64,000 bases of DNA from Nyssa sinensis (Eukaryota > Streptophyta > Magnoliopsida > Cornales > Nyssaceae): the NCBI GenBank assembly GCA_008638375.1, contig CM018031.1, positions 14,252,062-14,316,061 on the forward strand, given 5' to 3'. Both the position numbers and the translations under genes were made by a program. The stretch's first letter is position 1. Each line of letters begins with the position of its first letter. Positions 11,021-25,910 of the stretch are shown here, piece after piece. The notes under the pieces are model-generated. The model had not been told where the DNA came from. It saw only the letters and a list, made by a program, of their open reading frames with translations, and made no database searches.

Positions 11021-12860
11021 GAGCAACGGTCCGAACTCTAAACAAAACTCTGCCGCGTTCCAAGTCCCAATCTAATTTGGGCGGGTTTGTAGTGCGATGT
11101 ATAGCAATGGGCCTAGATAGTTGTCCCTTCTTATAGTCTCTCCTGCTCCAAACGAGCCTGTGGTTTATTTGGTTTCTTTTCTTATTTCGTATGATCAAAA
11201 GTGGCTGGGTAAGGCCTCAGATCGAGTCACCTTGGGCGACAAAAAAACTTGAGTAATGAATATGAACCTGTTAATATTTAAAATTGAAGAACAATCAATC
11301 GTACAAGATAATAAGTTCTCTAAAATTCAAAATTTGAATTTTATTAATTCTGAATAATAGAAGTCTATTATATTATTTTTGCAAAAATTAGGAAATTACT
11401 TGTTGATTAAGAAATCACGACTTCTATACTAATCTTGATAAGACTATAAAAATTTGGATAAAATCAAAATTAGAAAAGTTCAGATAAAATAAAAAAACTA
11501 AATAAGATAAGAAAAAAATTGAAACATATACCAACTCAATCTAAAATTTCTGTGCAAACTAATTGAAAAATTACGGTAAAAAAAAACCTATTTTTCAAAA
11601 ATAGTAAAAATATATAATTGATGCCCCTAATTAAACAAAGAATTTAGGTCATCGCCAAAGGCAATAATTTGAATCCGTTGGCCATTCTACATCAAAATGC
11701 AGAAGTTTAGGGTATGCGTATATTGAGATGATGAATTTCAAGCACTTTCGCAAGATAATTTTGCTCTAACTTAGACTCTTTCGCTTCCATTGACGCATGA
11801 AATTTTAAGCCACTTGTTCTATATCAAGACTCTTTATAGATCAAATGGTGTTATAACTACAAGATAAAATATAGAAGTTTTTAGAATATACAAGTCCCTA
11901 ATGATTGCAACTGGATTTGGAGAAAAATCTTGAAGCTGAGGGCTATATCTAGGAATTTCATCAGCAGGTGGATTGGCAATGGTGATGGGGCTTATCTTTA
12001 GTATATATAGTAATTGGCATCTCATGGGAACTTTATCTTGGAGATATTGGAATGGTGCATGTTATATTGGCACAGCTCTAATAATGCAAAAGTCTCTTCC
12101 ATTCTTAGAGGCATTGTTTGGAAATGGCTTGCCTTATTCTTCTAACATTATCACTAAGATAAAAGATAAGACTCTGGCTAGTTTCCTCCCTAATCCCAAC
12201 AAATTAAACTAATAAGGCTACTAATTGTTTCTTGACGAAAAATTCTTCAATGGCACTAATACAGTGATGTATTAATGTGATTTTTCAATGACTCTCTGTC
12301 ATGTATAATATGACCCACTTATTTTAGTAGAACATAATACATATGACAAAGTGTTATTATAGAATAATATTGCCACGTGATCTATCATACCAACTAAAAA
12401 ATATCTCATTTCTTGATTAGCAATATTAGCTTCATAACCAAGGGTGGATCTAATGACCTTCTAATAAGAATGACATGGCTACGTGGTGCACCGAGACACC
12501 AAATACCTATTCTTACGTAATGCATTTCCTCGGTCGATGTCTCATTTCTTTTTTTTTTTTCTTAACCCTATTCTGATGCTACATGGAGTCAAATGCTGCA
12601 ATTATGTATGATGAATTGCAAAATTCAAATCTAGACTCGGAGCAGACTTAAGAGGTGATTGGTTTATCACTAACATTGGAAAACTTTTCCTAGCTTTCTC
12701 TGTCTGCCACCTATGGATTGAAAGAAATATGAGGCGCATGAGACGAAAGTAAAGAAAAGAAGCAATAAACAAGTTAATTATAAAAGAAATCACTTCTACA
12801 ATCAGAGCTTGAGCTTTGCGTTGGAGAGTAATCAACAACACCTGTCAAAATTGCGAATGA
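11021..12860. other. Intergenic DNA, no supported gene
   Basis: Open frames at 11010-11198 (-), 11834-12025 (-), 11973-12212 (+) and 12602-12841 (-) are short, overlap on opposite strands and show no known family features. Nothing else was recognised. Confidence 0.5.
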
Positions 12861-12877
12861 TTATGTGCTTTAATGAA

Positions 12878-12908
<31 letters not shown>

Positions 12909-13110
12909 TTGTATGTATGATGATCCAAGATGGAGAATCAAGAAGGAAAGGGAAACTTCCCATATATGGACAGAATTTCCATTTATGTGCCAATTATACA
13001 TGTAAAGACGGATCATATGTGTGTGTGATGATGATGATGGTCCAAGATGGAATCAATAAGGAAAGGCAACTTCCCACGGAAAGAATTTCCATCTAGGTCC
13101 CAATTATTTC
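12878..13110. repeat. Local tandem duplication with (GT)n
   Basis: A (GT)n tract at about 12879-12900 is followed by a block containing tccaagatgg, aaggaaagg, acttccca and agaatttccat. The same block recurs 117 bp later (tccaagatgg at 12924 and 13041), again preceded by a tgtgtgtga run. This is a two-copy tandem duplication. Confidence 0.8.
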
Positions 13111-14760
13111 AACTGAAAGAAAATGTGCACGTTAGTTTCTAAATATATATATTCGCAAAAATAAAAATTCTCACATTTTTTTCTTTTAAATTTCAATCGC
13201 TTCCAGAAACTTCACGGCAAGAAATGGAGAGCTAGCCTTGCACTATCAAGCCACATGTACATGTCTAGGCAGCTTTGTAACAAATGACCAACTGATATTC
13301 ATTAGTCATGACACAAAGAAACATAACAGAAGATCAATTCCTATATATATATATATATATATAGTTAACTCGGACCAATCCCAACAATGAGCAATAATTA
13401 TTTTAAAGCAAGAGATTAGAAACAAAGATTATTCAAAGCCAATCCAGTCTTGCATGACATATCCATAAGCTTGAATAAGATTGTTTTTCTTTTCTTTTGT
13501 GATAACTAGTCAATCCTGATCTATCAAAACACAAGTTAGATATAAAATCTTGAAATTGCCAGATACGGAAGCAAGATACTGTTTTCACAAGAAGTAACAT
13601 CGATGATTGATTATATAATCCTCCACACTTCAATTCCCTCCCCATTAATACAAAGGAGGTGAGCTTTAATTTGTTGCTTGGTTCATTCATTGATCCATTG
13701 CGTGTGCCAGCTATATGCAATCATGCACAACTGTTTATATATGTTGTTGTTCCTAACTTCCTGGTAAGTACTATATAATATATATATATATATATATATA
13801 TCCTGGGATATTTCTGATGTGTCCATTGGATTGCTGATGAGGTTATAATCCTATCAGTATCGTTTGGGAAAGGCAACCCAATCGTTGAGAAGCCAGGTAA
13901 TGCATGAAAAGTCAGCTAAGGATATATATGTACAAAGGATACACACACACACACACATATATACACGAAAAATGGAGCCTTGGACTTAAAGAGTGGGGAC
14001 CGGGATGAGTGTGGTGAGATGATGATCCTTGAGAAAATTAGACGTAAAGAACAGAATAAAGAAAGATCGATCCCAATCGGATGAGGTTGTAGGATGAGTC
14101 AACTCAAGCTCGATCTCACTGGGTGACATTACTATGTAACCCTTCTCTAACAGGAGGGGCTGTATCCTCATTAGTCATAGCTTACAAGTTAATTACACCA
14201 TGTCGATCTGTGGAATTTGGATTTCTCTGAATTTTTTTAACATATATATACATATGTATAAAACTCAACAAAATAAGAAACGTAGTTTAATCTCCAACAA
14301 GGTGTATACAAAAGGCTTATTTGTGTTTTGCTTTTCATAAAGCCAAATAATAAAAAAGCCATTTTGATAAGAAAAGTTTGGTAAACACGTGCTTGAGGAG
14401 AAATCCTTACCTGAAACTCGTGGACCTGATTTCATGAATCTTATTGATCATATTTTGACATATAAACATAAGTTATTTTTATATGATCATAGTCATAATA
14501 GTTAAATAGTTAGTCATATTAATAAATTATTATTATACATACACACGCAATTTATTGTGTTAAAACTATTGGAACAAAAGCATTTAATATTTTAATTAAA
14601 AATCACAATACATCTATCCAAATAACACAATATAGTAGGTCAGGTCATCGACCCAATCCATGCTAGAACTTCTCATGCTTGAGGGGATCACTAAGAAACT
14701 TCCTCCCTTCCAATACAGAAGTCCGCCCATCCACGTAAGTTACTGGCCGTTATAAACCTA
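13111..14760. other. Intergenic DNA upstream of the dehydrogenase gene
   Basis: Contains (AT)n tracts near 13341-13362 and 13778-13801 and a (CA)n tract near 13941-13957. Short open frames at 13433-13720 (-) and 13986-14171 (-) have no recognisable motif. The last few hundred bases are presumably the promoter of the gene at 14863. Confidence 0.5.
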
Positions 14761-14767
14761 AAACCTC

Positions 14768-14774
14768 TATAAAG
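14768..14774 (+). promoter_or_regulatory. Probable TATA box of the SDR gene
   Basis: TATAAAG lies 95 bp before the ATG at 14863. It is followed by a pyrimidine-rich leader (ctctctctc runs) typical of a plant 5' UTR, which would place the transcription start near 14800. Confidence 0.6.
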
Positions 14775-14862
14775 GCATGAGTCCTTCCCTCTTCTCTCTC
14801 TCATCCACACCACCCCCAATATACTCTCTTGTATTGTGAAAACCTTTCTCTCTCTCACAGCC

Positions 14863-16228
14863 ATGCCTGCAGCAGTGATACCTGAGAAACTCCAGGCAAT
14901 TCATGTCATGAGCAGGGAAAACACCTCCCTTACTCCTAGAAGGTATTAATCTCGAGTGCTCATTTTCTAGTTCTCTCTGCACGTTCAAAAGGTCAAGAGT
15001 GTATGGTTGCAGCAAACTGTTTGATACCATGATTTATCTATTTCAAATTCATCATCCCAACCGTGTTGCCCGGGTTTTCACATAAGTATGCCATTTGGGC
15101 TCCTAAAGTTCCTTTTTTCTAATTGCTATTTATTTAATATGAAAATTGTGTATATATTTGTCTGTGCTCAATAAGAATACATATTAGTAATGGCTTTTTT
15201 ACATTGAATTGATTGCACTCGAACCCAAATATGATTTCAAATCAATACTTATATCCCCACTAACTGAAAGATAAGGGTGATGGTAGTATAATAAAATTAT
15301 ATAAGATCCTCCTATCATTCTTTATCATCCATTAGCTGTCTTTTTTTTTTCCTCTTTTTCTTGGACTACTTTATTTTTAAATATGGAAATGCTAATTTTT
15401 AGCAGGTTGGAAGGCAAAGTCGCGGTAGTAACCGGTGGTGCCAGAGGGATAGGAGAGGCGACAGGGAGGATTTTCGTGAAGCATGGAGCCAAAGTAGTCA
15501 TTGCAGACGTTGAGGATGCCGCCGGCATTGTCTTAGCCAACTCACTTTCCCCCTCAGCTACCTATGTCCATTGTGACGTTAGCTTAGAGGAGGATGTCCA
15601 AAACTTGATCAATTTAACAGTTTCCATGTATGGCCAACTCGACATTCTCGTCAACAATGCCGGAGTTCTTGGGAATCAGTCAAAACACAAGAGCATCATC
15701 AATTTTGATCCAGATGAGTTTGATCATGTCATGCGTGTTAACGTTAAAGGAGCTGCCCTTGGGATGAAGCACGTGGCACGTGTGATGGTGCCCAGAAGAA
15801 GCGGTTGCATCATCTCTACAGCCAGTGTGGCTGGTCTCATGGGAGGGCTTGGCCCTCATGCCTATACAGCATCAAAGCATGCCATTGTAGGACTGACGAA
15901 GAATGCGGCATGTGAGCTTGGAAGGTATGGGATTAGGGTTAATTGCATTTCCCCATTTGGGGTGGCCACTTCCATGCTTGTGAATGCATGGAGAAGTTGT
16001 GAGGAAGATGAGGAATGCATGGAATTAGGGGCACCTTGTGAGGAAGAAGTGGAAAAGATGGAAGAAATGGTTAGGGGCATGGGTAATTTAAAGGGTGTGA
16101 CACTGAGGCCTAAAGATATAGCTGAGGCTGCTCTTTATCTTGCTAGTGATGAATCCAAGTATGTAAGTGGTCATAACCTTGTTGTGGATGGTGGGTTCAC
16201 CACCTCTAAAAACTGTGTAGGTTTGTAG
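14863..16228 (+). CDS. Short-chain dehydrogenase/reductase, SDR110C type (xanthoxin dehydrogenase/momilactone synthase-like family)
   Basis: A classical NAD(P)(H)-dependent SDR of 300 aa in two exons, 14863-14942 and 15406-16228. The donor is agAAG|GTATTA and the acceptor tttttagcag|G. The split codon AGG joins cleanly to give [15 protein letters not shown]. Visible motifs are the cofactor loop TGGARGIG (residues 36-43), DVEDAAG after the second Rossmann strand (an Asp there favours NAD), NNAG (110-113), the active-site Asn in MRVNVKG (139), catalytic Ser167 in STASVAG, and YTASK with Tyr180 and Lys184. The N-terminus (VIPEKLQ, MSRENTS) resembles plant SDR2a-type proteins rather than ABA2 itself. 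The family acts on alcohols of terpenoid, phenolic or hormone metabolism, usually in the cytosol, but the substrate cannot be read from sequence. An acidic insertion (CEEDEEC, residues 224-230) lies in the substrate-binding loop. The frame is intact, so it is probably functional. Confidence 0.95.
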
Positions 16229-16538
16229 TAGTGATGTTCTGTTCAATTGTCATCGTTTATTTTACTTTTGAAGTAGTGGAATAGAATGAATTTGTACAAG
16301 AAGCAAAATATAGGCTCTGTTTTGACGGATGAGAGAATTTGATAAATTAGTCTCGATAATCTTGTGAAATGGGTACACTAATAGTATTGAAAGTAAATAA
16401 TAAGTCAAAACATGCTAAAATAATGAGATAGGAGTTGAAATTACTAATTCTATCGCTACTAATAAAGAGAAGAGGCCAATCCACCCTTATCCAATTCATG
16501 AAACAAACATGGCTATAATCTGTGTATATCATTGATGA

Positions 16539-16570
<32 letters not shown>

Positions 16571-16689
16571 GCTCAAAATCTTAATCCTGTCCCGTCGTTT
16601 ATAATTTATCTTTTTATCTTACTAATACCTTCATGACATTGTTACTTGGCTTTGCAATCAGGATTTTAAATATATTGTTGACATTGTGA
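16229..16689. other. 3' flank of the SDR gene
   Basis: Probable 3' UTR (AT-rich, with an aatagaatgaa stretch near 16280) followed by an (AT)n tract at about 16541-16570. No further gene was seen. Confidence 0.5.
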
Positions 16690-16985
16690 CCGTCAAAGGC
16701 GGAACTAGAAAATTTTTATGAAGGGGTTAAAAAAAATTTTAGGGAAAAAAAACTTCGAGTTTGACTAAAATTTTATAGTGAATCAAATTTTTGAAGTGGG
16801 AAATGAGATAAATAAAATAAAAATTTTAGGTTAAGTTGAAATTTTGGAAATAAAAAATGAGAAATTATGAGAAAAAATTGGGTGGTCCAAAATTTTGGAG
16901 TGGAATAAATTAAAAAAGACCAAAAGTTTAGAAGAGCTACGGCCCCCCCCAGTTTCTCCCTAGATAGATCCGTCCTTGGTCACAG
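16690..16985. mobile_element. Possible non-autonomous DNA transposon remnant
   Basis: The left end tgtgaccgtcaaaggcgga and, read inward from the right, tgtgaccaaggacgga are imperfect inverted repeats about 290 bp apart. The interior shows the aaggggttaaaa ... cccccc layout of a common plant interspersed repeat. A related sequence occurs at 26770-26970. The superfamily is not determined and no coding capacity is seen. Confidence 0.4.
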
Positions 16986-17770
16986 TGATTTGATGATCAC
17001 AAAAAAATCTAAACAAGAAAAAAACTTGGTTGATCTAACACCAATGGATCAAGGAGAGTAAGAGAGGCCATGGTCCTCCTAAAAATCTTAAAATTGTATT
17101 TTTTACTACTTATTTTGTTAGAGTTTTTTTTTTTTATATATATATATATAAAAACTAGGACTTGTCCCCCAAATTTTTGTATATATTCATATAAGTTCCA
17201 CTTAAATTTTAATAATTATAATTTCGTCCGCTAACTATATTATCTAAAACCACCATTGTCGATACAAACTGTGTAGTGAATCTTAGAATGGAGGTGGGAA
17301 AGGGTATGTGAATTTGAGGCCTTATGATTTGTTAGAAATAATGAGTTTTGAAAATAATTTTTTGACTATCTTTAAGCTAAAATTATAGCGGGTCTCAAAC
17401 ATTAATTTTGGTGAGTATATATAAAAATGTGTTCTTCTCCATGAGGAGATCATGTATTTGGTTGCTCAAAATCATTAACGAGTGAATGAGAAATTGCCTC
17501 CAAATATCATTACTTGAAAATAGTAATAAAGCTTGAAACTTGTGAAAAAACTTGTATTCTACATAGGTTAGGTACAAGGCTTTTAAAGAGTATATATACA
17601 ATTATCTTGAAGGAATGTTTGGGTCCTAAGGGGCACCCAAGTTTTGTGAAATGGAAGGACCTAGCACATGCTTGGTTCACCACATGCACGCGCCGCCCTA
17701 CCCTGAACTGGGTCAGGTTTGTGTTCGGGTTTGGCCCGTTGTGTATGTACTTTTTTGGAAAAATATTTTT

Positions 17771-17862
17771 CCAAAACGATGTTATTTTGTTATTGTTAAA
17801 AACAGTACAAAACGATGTCGTTTAGGTACAAGTTTGGTTTAAATCCAAAACGCCGTCGTTTT
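17771..17862. repeat. Three copies of an AAAACGnnGTCGTTTT-type palindrome
   Basis: ccaaaacgatgttattttg, caaaacgatgtcgttta and ccaaaacgccgtcgttttg lie within 92 bp. The last is an almost perfect palindrome centred on CGCCGTCG or GACGGCG. Their role is unknown; they could be transcription-factor-like sites or pieces of a repeat. Confidence 0.6.
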
Positions 17863-19043
17863 GTAATTATCTTTAGTTTGAATTTTGACTGATTAGGTGT
17901 GTCTTCTTTATTGGGCGTGACTGTGTCTATTTACCATGAACAGATGTAACCGAAACTTCATACATGTACCAAACAGGTATGAAAGACTCTATATAAACAC
18001 TACTACACTTATTATTCAATCATCGAATTTTTCTTACATTCTATACTGTCAATAATTTCATAGAGTTTAAGAAAGTTCAAGTCACTGGTTTGATTTGCCA
18101 GATATGCAATTGCAATGCTTAACGTCTGCATGTATTTGATCATTGTATCCTGTGAGATACACGACCAAGAGCTCATAAGCACTATTGCGAGAGCCGTAAA
18201 TCGTTTTAAAGACATTGTGTAAAATACAAGCCTTAATCACTGTTTCAGTTTCTACAATTTTATAAGTGTTCTTGTTTACGTTTTCATTACTGTAAAGTAG
18301 TTTTCTCTTTTTTCAGTTTTAGTTTTTTGCTTTAAAAAGTTTTTCTTATACTGTTTTGTTTTGGAAAAACATTTTCTGTATTTTTTTTTTTTTGATTTTT
18401 TCAAAAGATAAAATCTTATTTCATAAAATAGTTTATATTTTATTAAAAAACTGATTTATATTCCCTTAATAACATGATTCATATCTACTAAACTCTAAAT
18501 TGCTATTTTTTTTTTTTGTAAATGAAAGTGGTAGAGATTACTTTGACAATTGACATATCGTAATGCACTTAATGCATTTTACCGAATATAACGCAAACCA
18601 TCTGTATTAGAATCTCCTTTATTATTATTTTGTTTTAATTTTTTTTAATATAATTCTGAATGCATGATAATACATCATGTATTTATTATTAAGTAATTAA
18701 ACAATAAATCATATTTCATACATTACTAAAAACTTTTTGCATTTACATTTGCAAAAATTATTCCTAAAAACGGGTGATCAAACTTGAAAAAACATGCTTA
18801 AAATTAACTTCATGATTTTTTCGATTCCAATGTTGTTAAACAGGGGAACCGTTATTCAATGTAAATTTCAATGGAATTGGGATTTCTAAACTCTAAAGCT
18901 GACACAGCTCAAAAGCTACAACGCGTACGATGAGTTGTAAAACCATAGTTTTAATACATGAATGATAGATATTGGTGCCATTGTGCGTAGCACTCCTCTG
19001 ATCACATACATGAATTCTGAAACTTTCATTCAACTTGACATTA

Positions 19044-19085
<42 letters not shown>

Positions 19086-19403
19086 GACCCACGTCTATGT
19101 AAACTAGCAAAACTTTGCACATGCTTTGAAAAGGTGATAAAGTCGTGATAAAAGAGTGCAATTGCGCGTACCATTCCTCTCATGGCATACATGAATTCTG
19201 GAAATCATCATCCAACTATATTAAAACCCATGTTTTATACGGTTGGCCATTTTATAAATCACATTTAAATTAATAATTTCTAATAATTAATAATTTTTTA
19301 AGAAATCAATTTAATTTTATAATAGATAATATTACCTAGCTAATAATTTATACTTTTTACACACAAATTCTTTGTAATATTAATCATAAGAGAGATACAA
19401 TAG

Positions 19404-19434
<31 letters not shown>
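17863..19434. other. Intergenic DNA with (AT)n tracts
   Basis: Contains (AT)n at 19049-19082 and 19406-19434. One small minus-strand frame (18012-18215) begins with a signal-peptide-like segment but has no family support; it is discussed under findings. The sequence aagagtgcaattgcgcgtaccattcctctcat near 19150 is a partial repeat of the segment near 18970. Confidence 0.5.
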
Positions 19435-19435
<1 letters not shown>

Positions 19436-19439
<4 letters not shown>

Positions 19440-19700
19440 GGTGTTAAATGTTATTCAAATCTGTCAACCTCCTAATCCGCCCACTATCAACTCGTCCAAA
19501 CCCACCCATTTAGTTAGCGGGTCATAAATGGGTTGGGTAATAAAGAACTTGTCAATTTAGCGGGTCATAAATGAGTTGGGTAATAAAGAACCTGTCAATT
19601 TAACAGGTCAATACGAGTTGAATATGGGTGTTTGACGAGTTGAAAATAAAAAATAATAAAATAGTATAAGAATATATATATATATATATTTATTTATATA
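19436..19700. repeat. hAT-family end fragment with a 43-bp tandem duplication
   Basis: The sequence starts TAGAGGTGTTAAATG, close to the terminal repeat of the hAT element at 10478. Inside, the unit agcgggtcataaatgggttg ... cttgtcaattt is repeated at 19515 and 19558. A right end was not found, so this is probably a truncated relative. Confidence 0.5.
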
Positions 19701-19925
19701 TAAGAATATATATATATATATATTTATATCTCTATTTGAGAAAGAACAAATTATTAAAACATATACAATAAATTATAAAACAAAATTAATATTTAGAGAA
19801 TGTAATTCAACATCATCATATATATAAAGAAAATACAAACCAAAAACTTACGATTCAAAATAAGCTTATGAGTAAGAGTGAACAAATTCTCTGCTGATGG
19901 ACTAGAGATAAAAATTATGGTGAGC

Positions 19926-19956
<31 letters not shown>

Positions 19957-20316
19957 GGAAAATTGTCTCAATAACATCGTAGAAGGAAGAAGAGTGAGAA
20001 TCAGAATCCACCACTTGAGCTAAAGCACAGACCCCAGTTATGCTTTGCTGTATCATAAATTTTCTGTAATATTTTTTCTATGACTATTTCAATTATAATT
20101 ATTTTTTTCTGACTATTTCCAAGGGGCACTATAAGACAAAGTATTTATTTCGACCCTAAATGTGGTCGGAAATACTTCATTTAGCGTTAGAAATACATAT
20201 TACTGACAGTCGAACATCACGGTTGGTATTAAAATAGTCAAAAAAAGATTACCGATGAAAATCTCGATGGGTAGGAAATATTGAATATTTCCGACACATG
20301 TTGGCATCAGTAACAG

Positions 20317-20552
20317 ATTATTTCCAACCCTAAACATCGTCAGAAAAAGCATTATTTCCTACCACAAACATTGTCGGAAAAAAAAATTATTTCCGACCAC
20401 AAACATTGTCGGAAAAAGCATTATTTCCGACCAAAAACACCGTCGACAAAACATTATTTCCCACCACAAACGCCGTCGGTAAAATATTATTTCCGACTAT
20501 ATCCTAAGTCGGTATAAATATTATTTCCGACTATATAAACTGTCGACATAAA
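20317..20552. repeat. Left subterminal array of the CACTA element
   Basis: Seven head-to-tail units of 33-36 bp begin at about 20317, 20352, 20388, 20421, 20454, 20488 and 20521. Each reads ttatttccgac, a 9-11 base spacer, then gtcggaaa or a variant, so every unit is itself a short interrupted palindrome of TTTCCGAC and GTCGGAAA. Looser copies continue to about 20640. Confidence 0.9.
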
Positions 20553-20992
20553 TTGTACATTGTTTCAAAAATAATTTATTATTTCCGACACAGTTATCTT
20601 TTTATTTCCGACGCAAATTTTTTGTCAGACATAAAGTTGAATATTTGAAAAAAATTATTGTTGTAAAAATCATCCACGCACCTAAAAAAGACATAAATTT
20701 CAATTCATGACAAAAGTTCTCCATATATATTCATGCTCTTTAACTTTGAAGGATTAAAGATAAAATACATAACCCATAATCTAACTGAGATATATTATGC
20801 ATTCAACTTCAACTAGATCAAAAGATATACAATATCATTAAAAAGAAAATAATATCCACAATTAATTTCACAAACTAACCAAAAGCTAAAGGAATATCCT
20901 TGTCTTGGATACTTCTTTCTTTTTGCAATACCAAATACATAACCCATAATTACACTTAATGTTACCTGTATATATGTGTTCCCACAATCTTA

Positions 20993-21802
20993 CTATGCAA
21001 ACATTGCAAGAATTTCATCCATACATTTCTGTCTCTCTTCCATTGCAGCCTCCATTTGTCTATGGCGCTCCTCCATGCTTTGCATCCTCAGTGAAACTTC
21101 CGCTTGCACTCGTTCTTGTAATTGTTCTTATAATTCAATCCTCATTGTCTTCTTAATTTGTTTTATTTTCTCCTCCAAAGCCTCGGTGCGTCGTTGCTCG
21201 GCTTCATACAATCGACGAAGCTCATTGATTTGAACACCCTGACTGGATGAAGATGAAGGAGCCAACTTCCCATGGCCAAGGCCTTTCACATATCCCGACC
21301 TCGTTCCCAACACTTGCTTACATATTTCCTCTTCACTCAATGCCTTACTATCCTCTATGGGTGGCTGCGATTGGAGGCTAATCATGTGTTCCTGCAATAA
21401 TTATAAATGAGACAAGTTAATTAAGACAATTAATGAATATAAAATTATAATTAAAAATACGTACATAAAACGTTGGGATTGAGGCGTGACCCCGCCCTTG
21501 CCCTCTTTAAAATGCGTCATCCTCCATACTTCAATTTGGCCAACAGTCTGCTGTGTCAAGGCATCACGCTATATAATATATATAACGATATTAGTCCTCA
21601 TTTAAACTTCCAGTAGTCTACTCAAGGATAAGGGAAAAAAAATAATAATAATAAGAAAAATGATATTATACCGTCTCATGGAGGTATTGCACAAATGGTT
21701 TTGACCCACCATGATGATTTACTTGAAGTTGTGCCCGGTTTGCAGCATTTTTCTTACAATATTGATAGCATCTAGTTTTGAATGTTATTCTCGTCCTTTG
21801 CC
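20993..21802 (-). pseudogene. CACTA TnpA-like gene, plant Ptta/En/Spm transposase domain (PF03004 type), broken
   Basis: Three exons can be followed. The first covers about 21672-21802 (KKNAANRAQLQVNHHGGSK). The second is 21461-21568 (TVGQIEVWRMTHFKEGKGG) and the third 20993-21391 (LSEEEICKQVLGTRSGYVKG, then a coiled coil). Junctions GAGACG|GTATAA, tatatag|CGT, ATGTAC|GTATTT and ttgcag|GAA keep one frame. This domain is known from TnpA-like proteins that bind subterminal repeats. In exon 3 a TAA (21128-21130) replaces an expected Gln. Past it the coiled coil continues in the same frame for about 44 more codons to a TAG at 20993. The N-terminal exons upstream of 21802 were not found. The product would be truncated inside the coiled coil, so I call it a pseudogene. 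Confidence 0.82.
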
Positions 21803-21823
21803 TATATATAACACAATAGCTCC

Positions 21824-21826
<3 letters not shown>

Positions 21827-21859
<33 letters not shown>
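21827..21859. repeat. (AT)n microsatellite
   Basis: An uninterrupted AT dinucleotide run inside the CACTA element, upstream of the TnpA-like exons. Confidence 0.95.
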
Positions 21860-24739
<2,880 letters not shown>

Positions 24740-25762
24740 CTAAATTGACAATTAGTCAACAACACACCGAAAAAAAATCATAAAATAAACATTTGAATAA
24801 AACTGAAGAATCTTCATGGAATGTAATGAGAATGGGAGAACCTGCTCAATCCACCTAGTAAACTGTTGAATGTTGTAGATGTCAATTTTCAAATCTATAA
24901 ATTTCATGAAAAAAATAAATGTATATATATATATATATATATCTATATATATATCTTGGAATGCTTGCGTCCAGATAAAGAGAGTATAAAAACATAAATT
25001 GACTTTAATTTGTGATTTTTATATATAATCCATACAAACAACCGCCTAATTCCCCAAAAAATTTTAAAACACTTTCAGTAAGCTAAACTCTAGAAGTCAT
25101 CTGAAAATTTACATCTATGAATTGGTCTGCTCTTTTGTGCTCTATGAAAAAGCCGAATGGTAGAATCTGCAAGAGGCAGATAGTTTTATGAGCTACAAAG
25201 CCTAGATATAAACGAACTCTAGCACTGTCTGTTCATTATTTGAATTTGTATGACATGATGGAGACTTTCAAACTGAATCAAGTTGCCAAATGAGTGTCAA
25301 TGTCCAACATGCAGATTACACGTGATTCTTCGCATCCACATTTGTGGCAGATTAAAGGTTTCTAGTGTTCAATTATATTAGCAAAACAGATATACAGATT
25401 CATTAGTTATGTAATTGGTAATGAGAGAGAGAGTACACACATACCTTCAATTGACTGCTCGGATCCTCTTCGTGTAGGTTTTCTTCTTCGATTCCGACCA
25501 ACACGACCAGTTGCAGGAGGAGGGAGAGAGAGAGAGAGGAAAGAGCTCAGAGAGGCGATCGCGAGAGACAGAGAGGCGGAGAAAATTCAGATCGAGAGGC
25601 GTGACTTCTTCGATTCCGACAAATAATGGACAGTTGCAGAACGAGAGAGAAAGAGAGATCGAGAGGCGCGAGGGAGGTGCGAGAGGTTTCGTGGGGGGAG
25701 AGGATTCACATCGACAGGCGCGAGAGGTTCCCAGAGAATTCAGAAAGCGCGGGGCTTAAGAA
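24740..25762. other. CACTA interior, right part
   Basis: Probably intron remnant of the captured gene followed by leader sequence. There is an (AT)n tract at about 24919-24942. A short minus-strand open segment at about 24842-24895 ends in CAG|GTTCTC and could be another captured exon, but its family was not recognised. 25518-25700 is a (GA)n- and GAGGCG-rich block. Confidence 0.4.
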
Positions 25763-25910
25763 GATTATTTCCGACTCAACTCCCGGCAATAATCAAATGT
25801 ATAAAAAGACATCGTTTATTTATTGCCGACAGCAGATGACGTCAGTCATATATGTTAACTCTGTCGGAAATAGTAAAGATTGCCGACTTGACGTCGGTAA
25901 TACAGGTTAA
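25763..25910. repeat. Right subterminal repeats of the CACTA element
   Basis: Copies of attatttccgac, attgccgac, ctgtcggaaatag and ttgacgtcggtaat alternate in orientation. They mirror the left array but are more degenerate and less regular in spacing. Further copies appear to about 26200. Confidence 0.75.

Noticed and set aside
13986..14171. Minus-strand 61-codon frame as a small gene
   Set aside because: No recognised family, no clear promoter or UTR signals, and it lies in ordinary intergenic DNA.
15325..16080. Minus-strand frames across the dehydrogenase gene
   Set aside because: Shadows of the clearly coding plus strand, which has all SDR motifs.
20317..20552. CRISPR-like array
   Set aside because: Regular spacing, but the spacers are similar to each other, the units are palindromic and lie at a CACTA terminus in plant DNA.
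25511..25910. Arg/Glu-rich frames near the right CACTA end as coding
   Set aside because: They come from GAGAGA and GAGGCG repeats that run into the subterminal repeats. No conserved motif.
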